A stretch of 44,712 nucleotides of DNA. Origin: Scenedesmus sp. ARA3 (taxonomy: Eukaryota > Chlorophyta > Chlorophyceae > Sphaeropleales > Scenedesmaceae). Below are positions 11,040-21,204 of this stretch, in pieces; the stretch's first letter is position 1; each line of letters opens with the position of its first letter. The notes under the pieces are model-generated. The model was not told where the DNA came from and made no database searches. It worked only from the letters and a program-made list of their open reading frames with translations. The translations under genes and the position numbers were made by a program. Location of the stretch: contig RWJK01001011.1 of assembly GCA_004335835.1 (NCBI GenBank), forward strand, positions 1,624 through 46,335, in the 5' to 3' direction.

Positions 11040-12427
11040 CACACGCGGCGCTGCAGCACACACGAGAGTGCAGGGCGGCAGGTGACGACATGGAGTGATG
11101 CATAGTTGATGTGGTGTGAACCATTTTATGCATCAGGTATGGTTGTTCTGCAGGGTGTGTGCTTTCATGGCAACTGAAGAGCTTGTTAGGCAGGTACTCT
11201 GCTGTCACTGCGCCTGTAGCAGTACTCCTGCTTCTGCTTCTCGCTAATGCTGCCCTGTCGCTGTTGTTATACCTGTGCGTTGCCGTGGTGTTTGTATGAG
11301 CGCATAAGTTCATGTGACCGAACCAGCTGCATCACCCAAGCAGTTGCTGCTGCCTTCGCACCTGATGACCCTCCCGGACCCGAGACTTCAAACCGGCTTT
11401 TCGCTGGCATTCAAGAGGCAAATCTTTTAATGTAATGTGACACCTGTGAGTCTTCGGTACACCTGCCGGCCCGGTTCGGTTGAGTGTGAGTACTGGACTG
11501 TCTGTTGCGGAAGGTCGTCAACAAGATGCAGGGAAAGGTTGCTGAACGAATTGGTCATAAACTCTCAGAAAGTCTTCTCAAACAAACGACCCAGCAGGGC
11601 CATGCGCGAACATATCACCCACTTTCAAGCCTGCCACACTGCCGCTCCAACTTCTCAGGTTACACCCAAAGGATGCCAGACAAGAGCTTCAGCCTGCAAT
11701 ATAAGAATGGAAATCATTGAGTAATTGTTTTGCGAACACTTCACCCAAGGATGTTGGTCCTGCACCTGGTTGCAGTACCCACAGCAAACCACAAACCTCC
11801 ACTTGCTGTTGGCTGCAACACCTATATGGGACCCACTGGTGCAAAGATGTGGTCGAAAAGATAAACATTGCATATATACGGCAATGATGCTCATCGTGCA
11901 CATCGACACAACAAAGAGCAGCTGAATCCCAAGTCCAGTGGGTAGTAATGGTGTTACACCCGACCGTTACTAACGGTAGTAGTTCCCAGCCTGACACCTC
12001 GTCACAAGGCGAGGGCTAGGTGGCAGTACTACCAACAGCACCAGAGACAAAACGCTGTGGCGTACAACAGCTTCATACTCAACCAACCCTCTCAGCCAAC
12101 CACCAACCAACCAATCACACAACCCTCTCGACCAACTCTGTGACAAAAACAGCTGCATACCTCAGCTCACCCGCTAAGCCCATGCCCCTACTGTTGATTA
12201 GCTCACAGCAGAAACAGGCAGCCTGGGAGTCATTTGCATCCTGAGAGCCCCTCAAGGCGCAGTTGAGCGCCTTCAACTGCTGTGAACGCTGTGACAACTT
12301 GTGACAACTGTGCCTGCAGCTACCAGCCGCATGCAGCTGCGCAGCCTTTGTATGTAGGTGCAACCCACAGCAGCTGTATACCATGACACTGCATGAAAAG
12401 GTTGATACTGCAATACTTGCATGCTGC
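11040..12427. other. intergenic: 4-TM upstream region and GST 3' region
   Basis: No gene recognised. The segment must contain the 4-TM promoter (right of 11039) and the GST 3' UTR. A minus-strand TGTAA at 11954-11958 lies 470 nt past the GST stop. The piece about 11430-11720 is less CAG-rich than its surroundings, but its frames match nothing I know. Confidence 0.5.
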
Positions 12428-15400
12428 CTAGCTGGCTGGCTGCAGGCTATCAATGAGCCAGTTGAGGTGTGCACGCAGCTGGCGTGCCGCAGGCAGCTTC
12501 ATGTCGCGCGGCACACCCACGCGGTCGCGCAGGTACGCTGCTGATGCTGCCACAGCAGCGCCATCATGCTCGCCAGCCTCCTGCACCTGCAGCAGCAGCA
12601 GCAGCAGCAGCAGCAGTTAGCAGGCAAACAGGTTGCGTAGCAAAGCCCAGCAGCAGCGCCGTCCGACTGACCAGCCTCCTGCACCTGCAGCAGCAGCAGT
12701 GGCGGCGGCGGCAGCAGCCGTGCCAAGTAAGCAGGGTGCGGAAAGCCCAGCCGGTACAGGGCAGAAGACACACCCTGTCCTGACAGTGTCAGGGGCGGCA
12801 CGGCGTCACTGCAACATTCCTAACTGGACGGTGGCATGACCTTCGATGACAATGTCTGCACTACAAGACTGTTCTGCAATGTAATCAAACAAGTTGCATG
12901 TAATGCCGTGCATGCCAAGAAGAAGGCACTCTTCTCAACAACCCCCAGCCAGCCAGCCAGCCATTCTACACGAAACGCACCTGCAGCGCATGCTCCATGA
13001 CTTGCTTCTCCTGCACGCCAACCAGCAGCGCATGCGCAACATGCCGCAGCGCTGCATCCATGGCTGCCTCATGTTGCAGCGCTGCCACGCCGCTAGGGTC
13101 AGCCAGGGGTGCTGACACAGGCCGGGGGCCCGGCTGGCCCGCGCCACGCAGCGCAAACCTGCCGACTGCTGCGTGGTTTACCACCTGCAGCAGCATGGAT
13201 GCAGTGCAGCGGGAGCAATTTGAGCATACCAAGGGCGCTGCAAGCATTCGTTTGCTGCACAGTTCAAACTAGAACCACAGAGCAGGCGGCTGACACATCA
13301 GCCGCAGCGGCAAACATTGGACCATCAGCCAACCCTCCACCCGGTATACATGCATCACATAACATGCAGATGCTATTCCTGTGTCAATGACCTGCATCAC
13401 ATCACATGCAAATGCAAGATCTCTGTCAATAGCATTAAAGCACACGTCCCAGCTCCTACACGCACCAGCCTCGCTGCTGCCGCCAGCCTGTCCACTGGCG
13501 GGTTCTCCCCTGGCGAGTATGCCTCAGGCGTTGAGGTGGCATTCAGCGGCGGCAGCGGCAGGTGCCAGCTGGCGCCGTCCTGGCCGTCAAGGGCTGCCGC
13601 AAACAGCTCTCCCTCTGGCGTCGAGTAGCAGCCTGGCAAATCAGACAAGAAGCGAGTGCATGATAGGTAATAAGCACTCATCGCCTCAGGAAAGCTGCAA
13701 CGTGAATTGAGCTTCTGCCGAGTAATTCAAAGCCGTGCATCTGGATCTGGTTCACAAGCTGATCATGTTGTACACGCAAGAAATAACCGTTTACGCAGTA
13801 CTGGCTGAAAACTGGAAAGATTGGCAAGACAAACAGAATGGCTACAGCAGGAACAACAACAGCTGCACCCCTATCACCCCTGGAACTGCAGCAGACGCAC
13901 CTCCCAACTGTGGTGGCAGGTCATGGCACTGCAAGGCAAGCAAGCAGGCAGAAAGAGCAGCAGCAGCAGAAGCACGGTCAGATGTGAGGCAACAGGCTGA
14001 GACCCACAGGTGGCATCTTCGTCAGCGCAGCCATATGCTTGACGCTGCATCAACCGCCCCACTCCAAAAAGCTCTACTCAATGTGCAAGACACCGCTGTC
14101 CAATGACATGCACCCAGGCACAATCAGGGCACTGCCGCTGCACACTGCCGCTGCTCACTGCCGCTGCTCACTGAAAAAGTCAACCCCTGCTGCTGCTGAA
14201 AAAGAAAACCCACTGCCGCTGACTACTGAAAAAGTCAACACCGGCCTCACTGCCGCCTCACGTGTGTGTAGTGGTCGCTCTTTGTGCCCAGGTAGGTGTC
14301 CCTTGCCTCCATGGAGTCAAACCACGCCTCCAACTAGCTGCCCACGTCACATCAGAAACTGGCAGACTTCATTCATCAAGAAGGACGCCTGCCCAATGTC
14401 ATGCACCCAGGCACAGCTAGCACACTGCCCGCTGCTCGTGCACGCACCCAGGCACATCTACCAATTCAACCCCTGCCTGCCCAACTGCCCCCTCACGTGC
14501 GTGTAGTGGTCGCTCTTTGTGCCCAGGTAGGTGTCGCGCGCCTCCATGGCGTCAAACCACGCCTCCAGCGCGGGGAACTTGCCGGCCCCCCGCATCACGA
14601 AGCCCTTGTAGTAGGCCAGGCTGGCGGCGGCGCGCTCCAGCATGGGCGCAAAGGTGATGTCGACGAGGCTGATGTCCTGGCCCATGAAGAAGGGGCCCTG
14701 CAGGATGGTTAGGTGCGCATGTACAGATCAAGGTGTCACAGAAGGTGTAAGAAGGCGATGTCCACGAGGGTGATGTCCTGGCCCATGAAGAAGGGGCTCT
14801 GCATATGTAACATGTACAGCATGTATATAGGCAAAGGTCAGCGGTATGAGGAGATGGTGGCTGATGTGCTGGCCCATGAAGAAGGGGCCCTGAAGGTGCA
14901 AGGACGCATGCATGCCAGAAACAGTCAGCATTCAGGCACATTGTGATGCCGTTGAGGCTGGTGGTAAGATTGAAGGAGCAGGGCCCAAGCATGCACGCTT
15001 GCTCAGATATACACGTTAAAAAGCAGCCACACAACCAGCAGGCGTCGGGTTGGTTATATATTATGCCATGCTGAGGCTGTAGCAGGACTGAGCTGTGACA
15101 CAAGCAACTTGCTGGGGGTTGAACCATCATTGACATCGTCCAGTGTCTCCTAAGATTCCAGCATAAAACAGACGGCCCCGCTCACGCCGTCAGCCTCCAG
15201 CTCCTTGCAGATGGCCTGCAGCGTGCGCTCCAGCTGCGCCTGCGCAGACGGCCCGTTCCAGCCACTGCAGCAGCAATATTATATCATTGTTAAACACCAA
15301 GAATGGAACTGATTAAACACCTAGAATTGAACTGACACACTTAGTAGTACAACACTTAGAAGTACTACGAAAACTGTATGTATGCCAGCAAACCACGCCA

Positions 15401-18400
15401 GCTGCAGCAAACATCCGCAACACCCATGTACAATGCCAGTGCATGTGTCGCTGCAAGCCGTCTAACACGCACGCAAGCGAGCCACAGCCTGGTTGCTGTC
15501 GTGACCATGTAGCTGCTGCGCAGTTGCCCACGTGCACAGCCAGTTGAGCCAGTCCGAGAAGAAGCGCCGCTCCAGCGACAACAACTCAGCAGCACACCGC
15601 GCGACAGCTACAGCTACAGCCAAAAGCCTGTGCAGTTGCATTCTGTAACACTTACCTGCACAGCCAGTTGAGCCAGTCTGAGAAGAAGCGCCGCTCCAGC
15701 TGCATCAGCTGGTCAACACAGCACCACAGCTACAGCCACAGCTACAATTGGATACTGCACAGTCGCCCACCTGCACAGCCAGTTGAGCCAGTCTGAGAAG
15801 AAGCGCCGCTCCAGCCGCATCAGCTGGTCTGCGCGAGGCCGCTGCGGGCTGTTGGCCGCTGGCATGAGCGGCTTGTGGTCAGGGAACTGCTCCTCCAGCA
15901 GCGCCATGATGGTGGCCGACTCCGTCACAACACGGCCGTCGATCTCTAGCACAGGCAGCAGCCCGGACGGCACCTGCGGCGCGGTTCCAAGACGCCATGA
16001 CACAAACATGTGTGAGTTTGACCAGTGCATGTTACTGTGAGGATGTCATATGCATGATGGTGGCCGGCTCGGTGACCACGCGGCCATTGATTTCAAGCAC
16101 TGGCAGCAGGCCAGATGGCACCTGCGGGTGAATTGCGGGTGATGGTTGCACAGAGGTGTCACGAAAAAATTGTGATGTTGACTGTTGTCGGGATTCCTGC
16201 GGGTTCCAGTGGGGCATGTAGGGTGTTACGTACACCCAGGGAGGTGATGGTGAGAGCATGCCTGCCTGCCTTGCGCCATGCTCAGCAAGCCCGCGCAGCA
16301 GCTGCTGATCCACAGCAGCAGCAGCAGCAGCAGCAACCTATATCGTACCTTTGCCAGGAATGAGGGCGGCTTGTCTCCGTAGCAGCGCATGTTGATCTTG
16401 TCAATGGTGTAGGGGATGCGCTTCTCCTCAAGCTGCAGGTGAAACAGCAGCCACCACTACAAGTAAGCAAAACAGGCATTGTTGGCTGTGCAGCAATGAC
16501 AACCAGCAGGCTACATGCTTCCGTCATATTAGCCGAGACACAGGGCGAACAGATTTATGAACATGACACAGCAGGCTTCCTCTGCATGCATTCACATGCA
16601 TTCTGGCGACTGTTGCTACATGCATTGCAAGCTACAACCTGCGCCTGCAACTGCAGCAGCCAAGGCACTGCACAGCCAGCCCACCTGAAGCCAGACTGCA
16701 CATGTGACAGTTCACAGTTCACATGTCGGCAGCAGCAACAAGAATAGTAGTGTTTGTGTCAGTGGAAGTTGAGAATAGGTAAGTAAGCAGGTGATGCACC
16801 TGGTCTTGCATACTGCACCGCATGCAGGCGTCAGCACAGGCCGATACCACACCATCTGAACACCGTTGCTGCTTCACACCATGTACTGCTGTGACAGCTG
16901 GCTGCCTACAATTTGCAGGTGAGTCACAAACGAAATCAGCCGTGTCCCAGCCTTTCTGCCTCTAAGGGCATGTCTGGCTGCCACCCTTCACGCTTCTTGT
17001 TTCAGCATTGCCCCTCACCTTTCTGGCAGTAGGGGCACCACCCTGCAGTTGCACAATGTTCACAGGCAGCCACAAGCAGCATGGTGAGCGCATGCAGCCA
17101 GCAGCCATGCAGTGTTCCTGTTCGCACAGGTACTCGCATCCAAGTAAGTTCGAGTACCTGCCCGTCGCCCTGCAACTCCACAGCTGCCATCTCATCACAC
17201 AACCCCACGCCGCAGAGCCAGGGCCTGCTGCTGCCGCTGTTGCCCCAACTGCTGCCACCGCTGCAGCTGCTGCTGCAGCTGACACTGTTATCACAGCTGA
17301 TGCCGCCGCTGTTGCTGCTGCTGCTGCTACTGCTGCTGCTACTGCTGCTGCTGCCGCAACTGCTGCTGCTGCGCACCTGCGTGGTCTCTGTACAGCTTCA
17401 CCCTGATGGGCTCGATCGAGCCAAAGGTGCGCTTGAGGGACAGAGGGTGGGTGGGCCCGTTCTCAAGGTCAGGTGCCGTGAAGTTCACACCCAGCTCAGC
17501 CTCCTGGGCCTGCAGTGACAAGGTCAGGGGCAGTGAAGTTCAAAGTCAGGGGTCGTGAGGTTCAGGGTCAAAGGCTGTGAAGTTCACACCCAGCTCAGCC
17601 TCCTGGGCCTGCAGTGACAAGGTCAGGGGCAGTGAAGTTCACAGTCAGTGGTCGTGAGGTTCAGGGTCAGAGGCTGTGAAGTTCACACCCAGCTCAGCCT
17701 CCTGGGCCTGCAGTGACAAGGTCAGAGGCAGTGAAGTTCACAGTCAGGGGCCGTGAGGGTCAAGGTCAGGGACAGTGAAGTTCACACCCAGCTCAGCCTC
17801 CTGGGCCTGCAGTGACAAGGTCAGAGGCAGTGAAGTTCACAGTCAGGGGCCGTGAGGGTCAAGGTCAGGGGCCATGAAATGCACACCCAACTCAGCCTGC
17901 TGGGCCTGCAGTGACAAGGTCAGGGGCAGTGAAGTTCACAGTCAGGGCCCGTGAGGTTCAAGGTCAATAACAGTGAAGTTCACACCCAGCTCAGCCTCCT
18001 GGGCCTGCAATGACAAGGTCAGGGCAGTGCAGTTCACGGGCAGGGGCCGTGAGGTTCAAGGTCAGGGGCGGCGGTCACTGCAGGCCCAGTGACACAGTAC
18101 TGGTCAGTGTATCGTGAGATGCAGCTGCTGGACAGCTCAGACTACCACAACATGACGGGTGTGCATGCAGACACAGTAAGTGTGTGATGATGCGGGCAGC
18201 TGGGCACTGTGGCTCTCCTGCCATGCTGCTGCTGCTGCTGCTGCCGTTGCTGCACTGCCAAGAGACCGTAGCACACTGCCAAAGTGAAGGCATTAGCGTG
18301 AATGTGCAGTACACTGGACCCAAAATCCATGCAGTGTCTGCCTGACTGCTGCTGCTGCTGTATCAGTCAGCTAGGCCGTAGCGGTGCTGACTGTTGCTGC

Positions 18401-19039
18401 CGCAGCTTGTCACCTTGACCATGTTGCTGAGCACCTCCCAGCTTGGCGCGTTGTCAGCAAAGCTCATCGCAGCGGGCTTGGCAGCCTGCAGGAGACGAAA
18501 CAGCAGTGCTGCTGTGGCGATGCTGCTGCCAGCCAGGGAGAGTGGCAGAGAGAGAGCAGTTGCAACTGCCATGCAAACCAGAACCTGTTTCACTGACACC
18601 GCTCAGCAGCCATACAGCAGCCTTGCGGTACAACCAGTGCAGTGCAAAGAATGATAGGACAGTATTTGCAAGCTGCTGTGCTTGTAGTCTGCTTGAAGTC
18701 AGAGATGATTGAAGGGTGACAACAGCACACGGGGCAGTGGTGATAGTAGGAGGTTGCAGCAGTTGCTGCTGTTGCTGGGTGACTGGCCAATTGCTGACTT
18801 CGTCATGGTGCTGGTGAGTGAACGGCCTCATCGTGCTTCCTGAAACCATCATTGCTTGACTGCTGATTGCGTAACAGCAACTGCCCTGCCCTTACCTTGC
18901 CTACCACCTTCTTCAGCATATTGTCCAGCATGCCTGCCTGCACCGCTACACTACGCCGAGCAGTTGCTGCCTTGATTACCTGTCGTTGCGAGGAAGCTCT
19001 ACTTTGCTGTGCTGCAGCGCTGTTTGCACGGCAAAGCAT
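12428..19039 (-). CDS. CPYC-type glutathione S-transferase family protein, probably plastid-targeted
   Basis: Thirteen exons (minus, 5'->3'): 19039-18896, 18485-18414, 17509-17377, 17042-17019, 16695-16685, 16432-16349, 15973-15771, 15264-15186, 14697-14497, 13928-13901, 13632-13466, 13184-12981, 12586-12428. All are phase-consistent and give 502 residues. Residues 1-~40 are Ala/Ser/Arg-rich with few acids, like a chloroplast transit peptide. A thioredoxin-fold GST N-domain follows: RVKLYRDHAGWCPYCQKVW (redox motif CPYC at 119-122), LEEKRIPYTIDKINMRCYGD, and VPSGLLPVLEIDGRVVTES with the cis-Pro. The GST C-domain includes LMRLERRFFSDWLNWLC and GQDISLVDITFAPMLERAA. A ~180-residue C-terminal extension follows (CHDLPPQLGGCYSTPEG, VGVPRDMKLPAARQLRAHLN), matching a plant/algal single-copy GST family with the same tail. 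The CPYC motif predicts Cys-type thiol-transferase or dehydroascorbate-reductase-like chemistry, not classical Ser/Tyr GST conjugation; this is family inference. Exons 4, 5 and 10 are microexons of 24, 11 and 28 nt. Confidence 0.9.
12567..12690 (-). repeat. duplicate of GST exon 13 acceptor edge
   Basis: The true exon start (about 12567-12600, sense GCAGGTGCAGGAGGCTGG) is repeated at about 12657-12690 in the preceding intron, 89 bp away. The acceptor and its CTG tract are copied too. The true acceptor is itself doubled: CAG/GTGCAG/GAG gives two in-frame choices six nucleotides apart. Confidence 0.8.
14256..14335 (-). repeat. duplicate of GST exon 9 donor edge
   Basis: This is a copy of the 3' end of the 14697-14497 exon, displaced about 230 bp into the following intron. 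The sense strand reads LEAWFDSMEARDTYLGTKSD and then HYTH in frame, followed by GTGAGG exactly as at the true donor. Intron flank with a shared catgcacccaggcaca block is duplicated as well (14107 and 14399 regions). Confidence 0.88.
14655..14895 (-). repeat. three copies of GST exon 9 acceptor edge
   Basis: The block encoding GPFFMGQDISLVDI occurs at the true exon start (14669-14700) and again at 14770-14801 and 14861-14892 in the preceding intron, about 90-100 bp apart. The copies keep the core FFMGQ reading. Conservation fades away from the exon edge. Confidence 0.88.
15537..15820 (-). repeat. three copies of GST exon 7 donor edge
   Basis: The end of the 15973-15771 exon (LERRFFSDWLNWLC) is present three times, starting at 15537, 15661 and 15776 (spacing 124 and 115). 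Both extra copies lie in the following intron and keep GT at the junction (GTGGGC and GTAAGT). GTAAGT is a stronger donor consensus than the GTGGGC used at the true end. Confidence 0.92.
16049..16128 (-). repeat. duplicate of GST exon 7 acceptor edge
   Basis: About 75 nt of the exon start is copied ~150 bp upstream in the preceding intron. The sense strand reads CCCGCAG/VPSGLLPVLEINGRVVTE and continues PATIMH in frame before diverging. The acceptor is intact. Together with the donor-edge copies, exon 7 has been duplicated at both ends. Confidence 0.9.
16313..16337. repeat. (CAG)8 tract near GST exon 6 donor
   Basis: The CAG tract lies within the intron, about 12 nt past the GTACGA donor of the 16432-16349 exon. 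It is the one tract in this gene that sits next to a donor, not an acceptor. Confidence 0.85.
17480..18075 (-). repeat. 99-bp minisatellite copying GST exon 3 acceptor edge, six copies
   Basis: The sense block GTCACTGCAG/GCCCAGGAGG recurs with an exact 99-bp period: its plus-strand gcagtgac (or gcaatgac) falls at 17512, 17611, 17710, 17809, 17908 and 18007. The 17512 copy is the start of the real exon (AQEAELGVNFTAPDLENG). The five others fill the preceding intron, each with an intact acceptor and the first ~30 exon nt, then a stop. Within each unit a second GTGAACTTCAC half-copy shows that the unit itself arose by nested duplication. Confidence 0.95.
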
Positions 19040-19395
19040 GGTGGTGCTGCTGCTGCCTGTGTGTGGTGTTTGAGTGGTGGGCCTATCGCTTACTCATTGG
19101 CGTGCATACAGCATGCAGATCGCACAGACCAACATTCAACAGCGACTCATACGGAACATGAATGTATGCTGCGCGTGTTCGTAGCCGTTGGGGTGTTGGG
19201 TGCGAGGCCAGGGCTTGTTATTCGCATTCCCAAACTTCAGCTGGGTTGGGCGCCGAATCGCACATGCGACAACTCAATAGGTGCTTCAATACTGCGATCA
19301 CCTTGCAGCCATTCATCCCTTCTCGTGCTGGCACACATCATCAGCTGCTGCTTTTGTCACCAGAACACATTGCGATCAGCGCTGAACCCAGCAAG
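19040..19395. promoter_or_regulatory. 356-bp divergent promoter, GST / CCCH genes
   Basis: The GST start codon (minus) and the CCCH start codon (plus) face away from each other with only 356 bp between them. Both 5' UTRs and both core promoters must lie here. A CCAAT on the GST strand is near 19096-19100. I see no clear TATA box. Confidence 0.5.
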
Positions 19396-20991
19396 ATGCA
19401 ATACGGTGGATCAGCATACGGCCATCAGGTGCCCGCCCGCCAGACGTTCATGCATCCACACGTTGCACACCACATTCCACAGCACAACGTGCTCATGGAT
19501 ACTATGCACACCTGCAGGGAGGCCATCCTTACAACGACAGAAGTTGCCATGAGTTGTGAGTAGCACCAAGAAACACGCAGAGAGCAGCAGCAACACGAGC
19601 TTCAGCAGCAAGCAGCGGCTGGAGTCAGGGTCCCAGCCACAGCGTCACGACCTTCTCCAGGTTTCTATGTGCCGACGATTGCCTGCTGCCTTGCTGCTTT
19701 CCCGTGCAGTGCTGCAACCGGCCGCTGCAAGTATGGTAACAGCTGCAAGTTTTCACATGACATGCGGCCTCCAGCAGACTTTCCAGGCCCTCCAACACAT
19801 GTGAGCAATGCACACAAGCCAAATGAGACACAGCACGGTCTTGTACAAGCAGCAGCAGCCACGGCTAGCAACCACAAGCTGTGCCGCTGCATGCAGTGCA
19901 AAAATTGTCACTGCATACCTCCACTGCAGCGCAACTTGTGGCTGTCCAGGAGCACCAGCCTTGCAGCTGTTGTTGCTGTTGCAGCTGATAAGCGCAGGCC
20001 AGCATCAGTGCAACAGCGAATATGAAAGCTTTTGCAGCAGCCCTCACAGCGGCTGCTGAGCTCAGAGACTGCTCTTTGCCAACTGTTGGACCTGCAGGGG
20101 CCTCAGCAAGCTGCGCTGTTCAAGACCAAGATGTGCCCGCTGTTCATGCGCTCCGGGGACTGCAGATATGGCGCCGACTGCAAGTTTGCTCACGGGTGCG
20201 CAGCACGCCTTTGTAAACTTGTTGCAATCACTGCACAGAGTATTGTTACGTACGCTGAAGCATGCGCAAACATGCTCTCTGGACCTGCAGCACCAGGGGT
20301 CGTCACTGCTAGACACTGGCCGAGGATACTTGCTGAGTCATGCAGCCCTGTGGCGCAGTAATGAGGATGCAGGTTGCGGCAGGGTGCATGCAGGCGCTGG
20401 CTGCTTCATGCTGTCTGTGGTGCTTGCTGTGGTTCATGCTGCTTGCTTGTTGCATATGCAGGCAACACGAGCTGCATGACTTTCAAGGCTTTGAAGCGCT
20501 GAGTCAGCCGCCTCAGCAGCAACAGCAGCAGCAGCAGCACTATGGGTCAGCAGGGCACTACGGCAGCAGCCCAGCAGACTACCAAGGGGGAAGCAATGCA
20601 GGTAGGCTGTGCTGTGCTGATGTGCTGTAGTGGTGGCACATGACGCTGTTGCAGCCACCGCTGCGGTGGCACACTAACAGCGCATGTGCAGCAGGCGATC
20701 GCATGGCGCATGTCCAGCTCAATGCACAACGTGTTGAGTCTAAGCATGCAACAGTGTGGCAATTGAGCTGCCATGCCACAGAGCATCACTGTTCAAAGCT
20801 CAGTGCTCACCAGCAGCATTAGATTATTCTACACGCTGAATACATACATTGTTACATTATTTGGTGATGATGTGCCAACTGCTGCCACAAAGATGGGTTT
20901 GGAAATGTCGCTGTTGAACGCAGGCAGCCAGCAACAATATCAGCAGCAGCAGCAGCAGCAACAGCATAGACAGCAAGCGGCAGCAGGCGCT

Positions 20992-21026
<35 letters not shown>

Positions 21027-21204
21027 GCAGCCGCCGCCGCCAATACCTGGGCTGTCAAAGCCGTTTCCTGGCAAAGTGACGTATGTGGACCAGCTGCGAG
21101 CAATATGCACGGCGCTGTCGATTGGCGCTGCTAAGGAGCTGGTGACAGATGAGTCGCTGCAGAAAGCTGTGCAGGCCTTCCAGCGAGGCACGGCATTCAA
21201 GTGA
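19396..21204 (+). CDS. tandem CCCH zinc-finger protein (TTP-like fingers)
   Basis: Exons are 19396-19555, 19710-19800, 20038-20195, 20462-20601 and 20924-21204. Two C-x8-C-x5-C-x3-H fingers are present: CHEFAATGRCKYGNSCKFSH, split across the first intron, and CPLFMRSGDCRYGADCKFAH. Such pairs bind AU-rich RNA and control mRNA turnover in known families. Exon 1 begins MQYGGSAYGHQVPARQTF. Near 19499 the frame must move by one base to reach YYAHLQGGHPYNDRSC, so one base seems missing, or a tiny intron or different start is hidden there. The start of exon 3 is uncertain (20038, or 20093 after CTGCAG). The C-terminus is poly-Gln, then PPPPIPGLSKPFPGKVTYVD and a short helical segment, about 276 residues in all. 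The last codons contain AA/GTGAGC, so splicing to 21289-21379 would give a different, longer tail. Confidence 0.82.
20941..21030 (+). repeat. coding CAG tracts (poly-Gln)
   Basis: Two CAG/CAA runs in the last CCCH exon encode poly-Gln separated by HRQQAAAGA. Unlike the minus-strand genes, the repeat here is coding. Confidence 0.9.

Noticed and set aside
15313..15595. Minus frames between GST exons 7 and 8
   Set aside because: They read through intron and a copied exon end; not a separate exon because the donor copies break the chain to exon 8.
17480..18075. Regular direct repeats resembling a CRISPR array
   Set aside because: The 99-bp unit has no unique spacers; it is a minisatellite carrying GST exon 3 acceptor sequence inside a eukaryotic intron.
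18986..19552. 188-codon plus-strand frame across the GST/CCCH promoter
   Set aside because: It overlaps the GST first exon in antisense and a non-coding frame of the CCCH exon.
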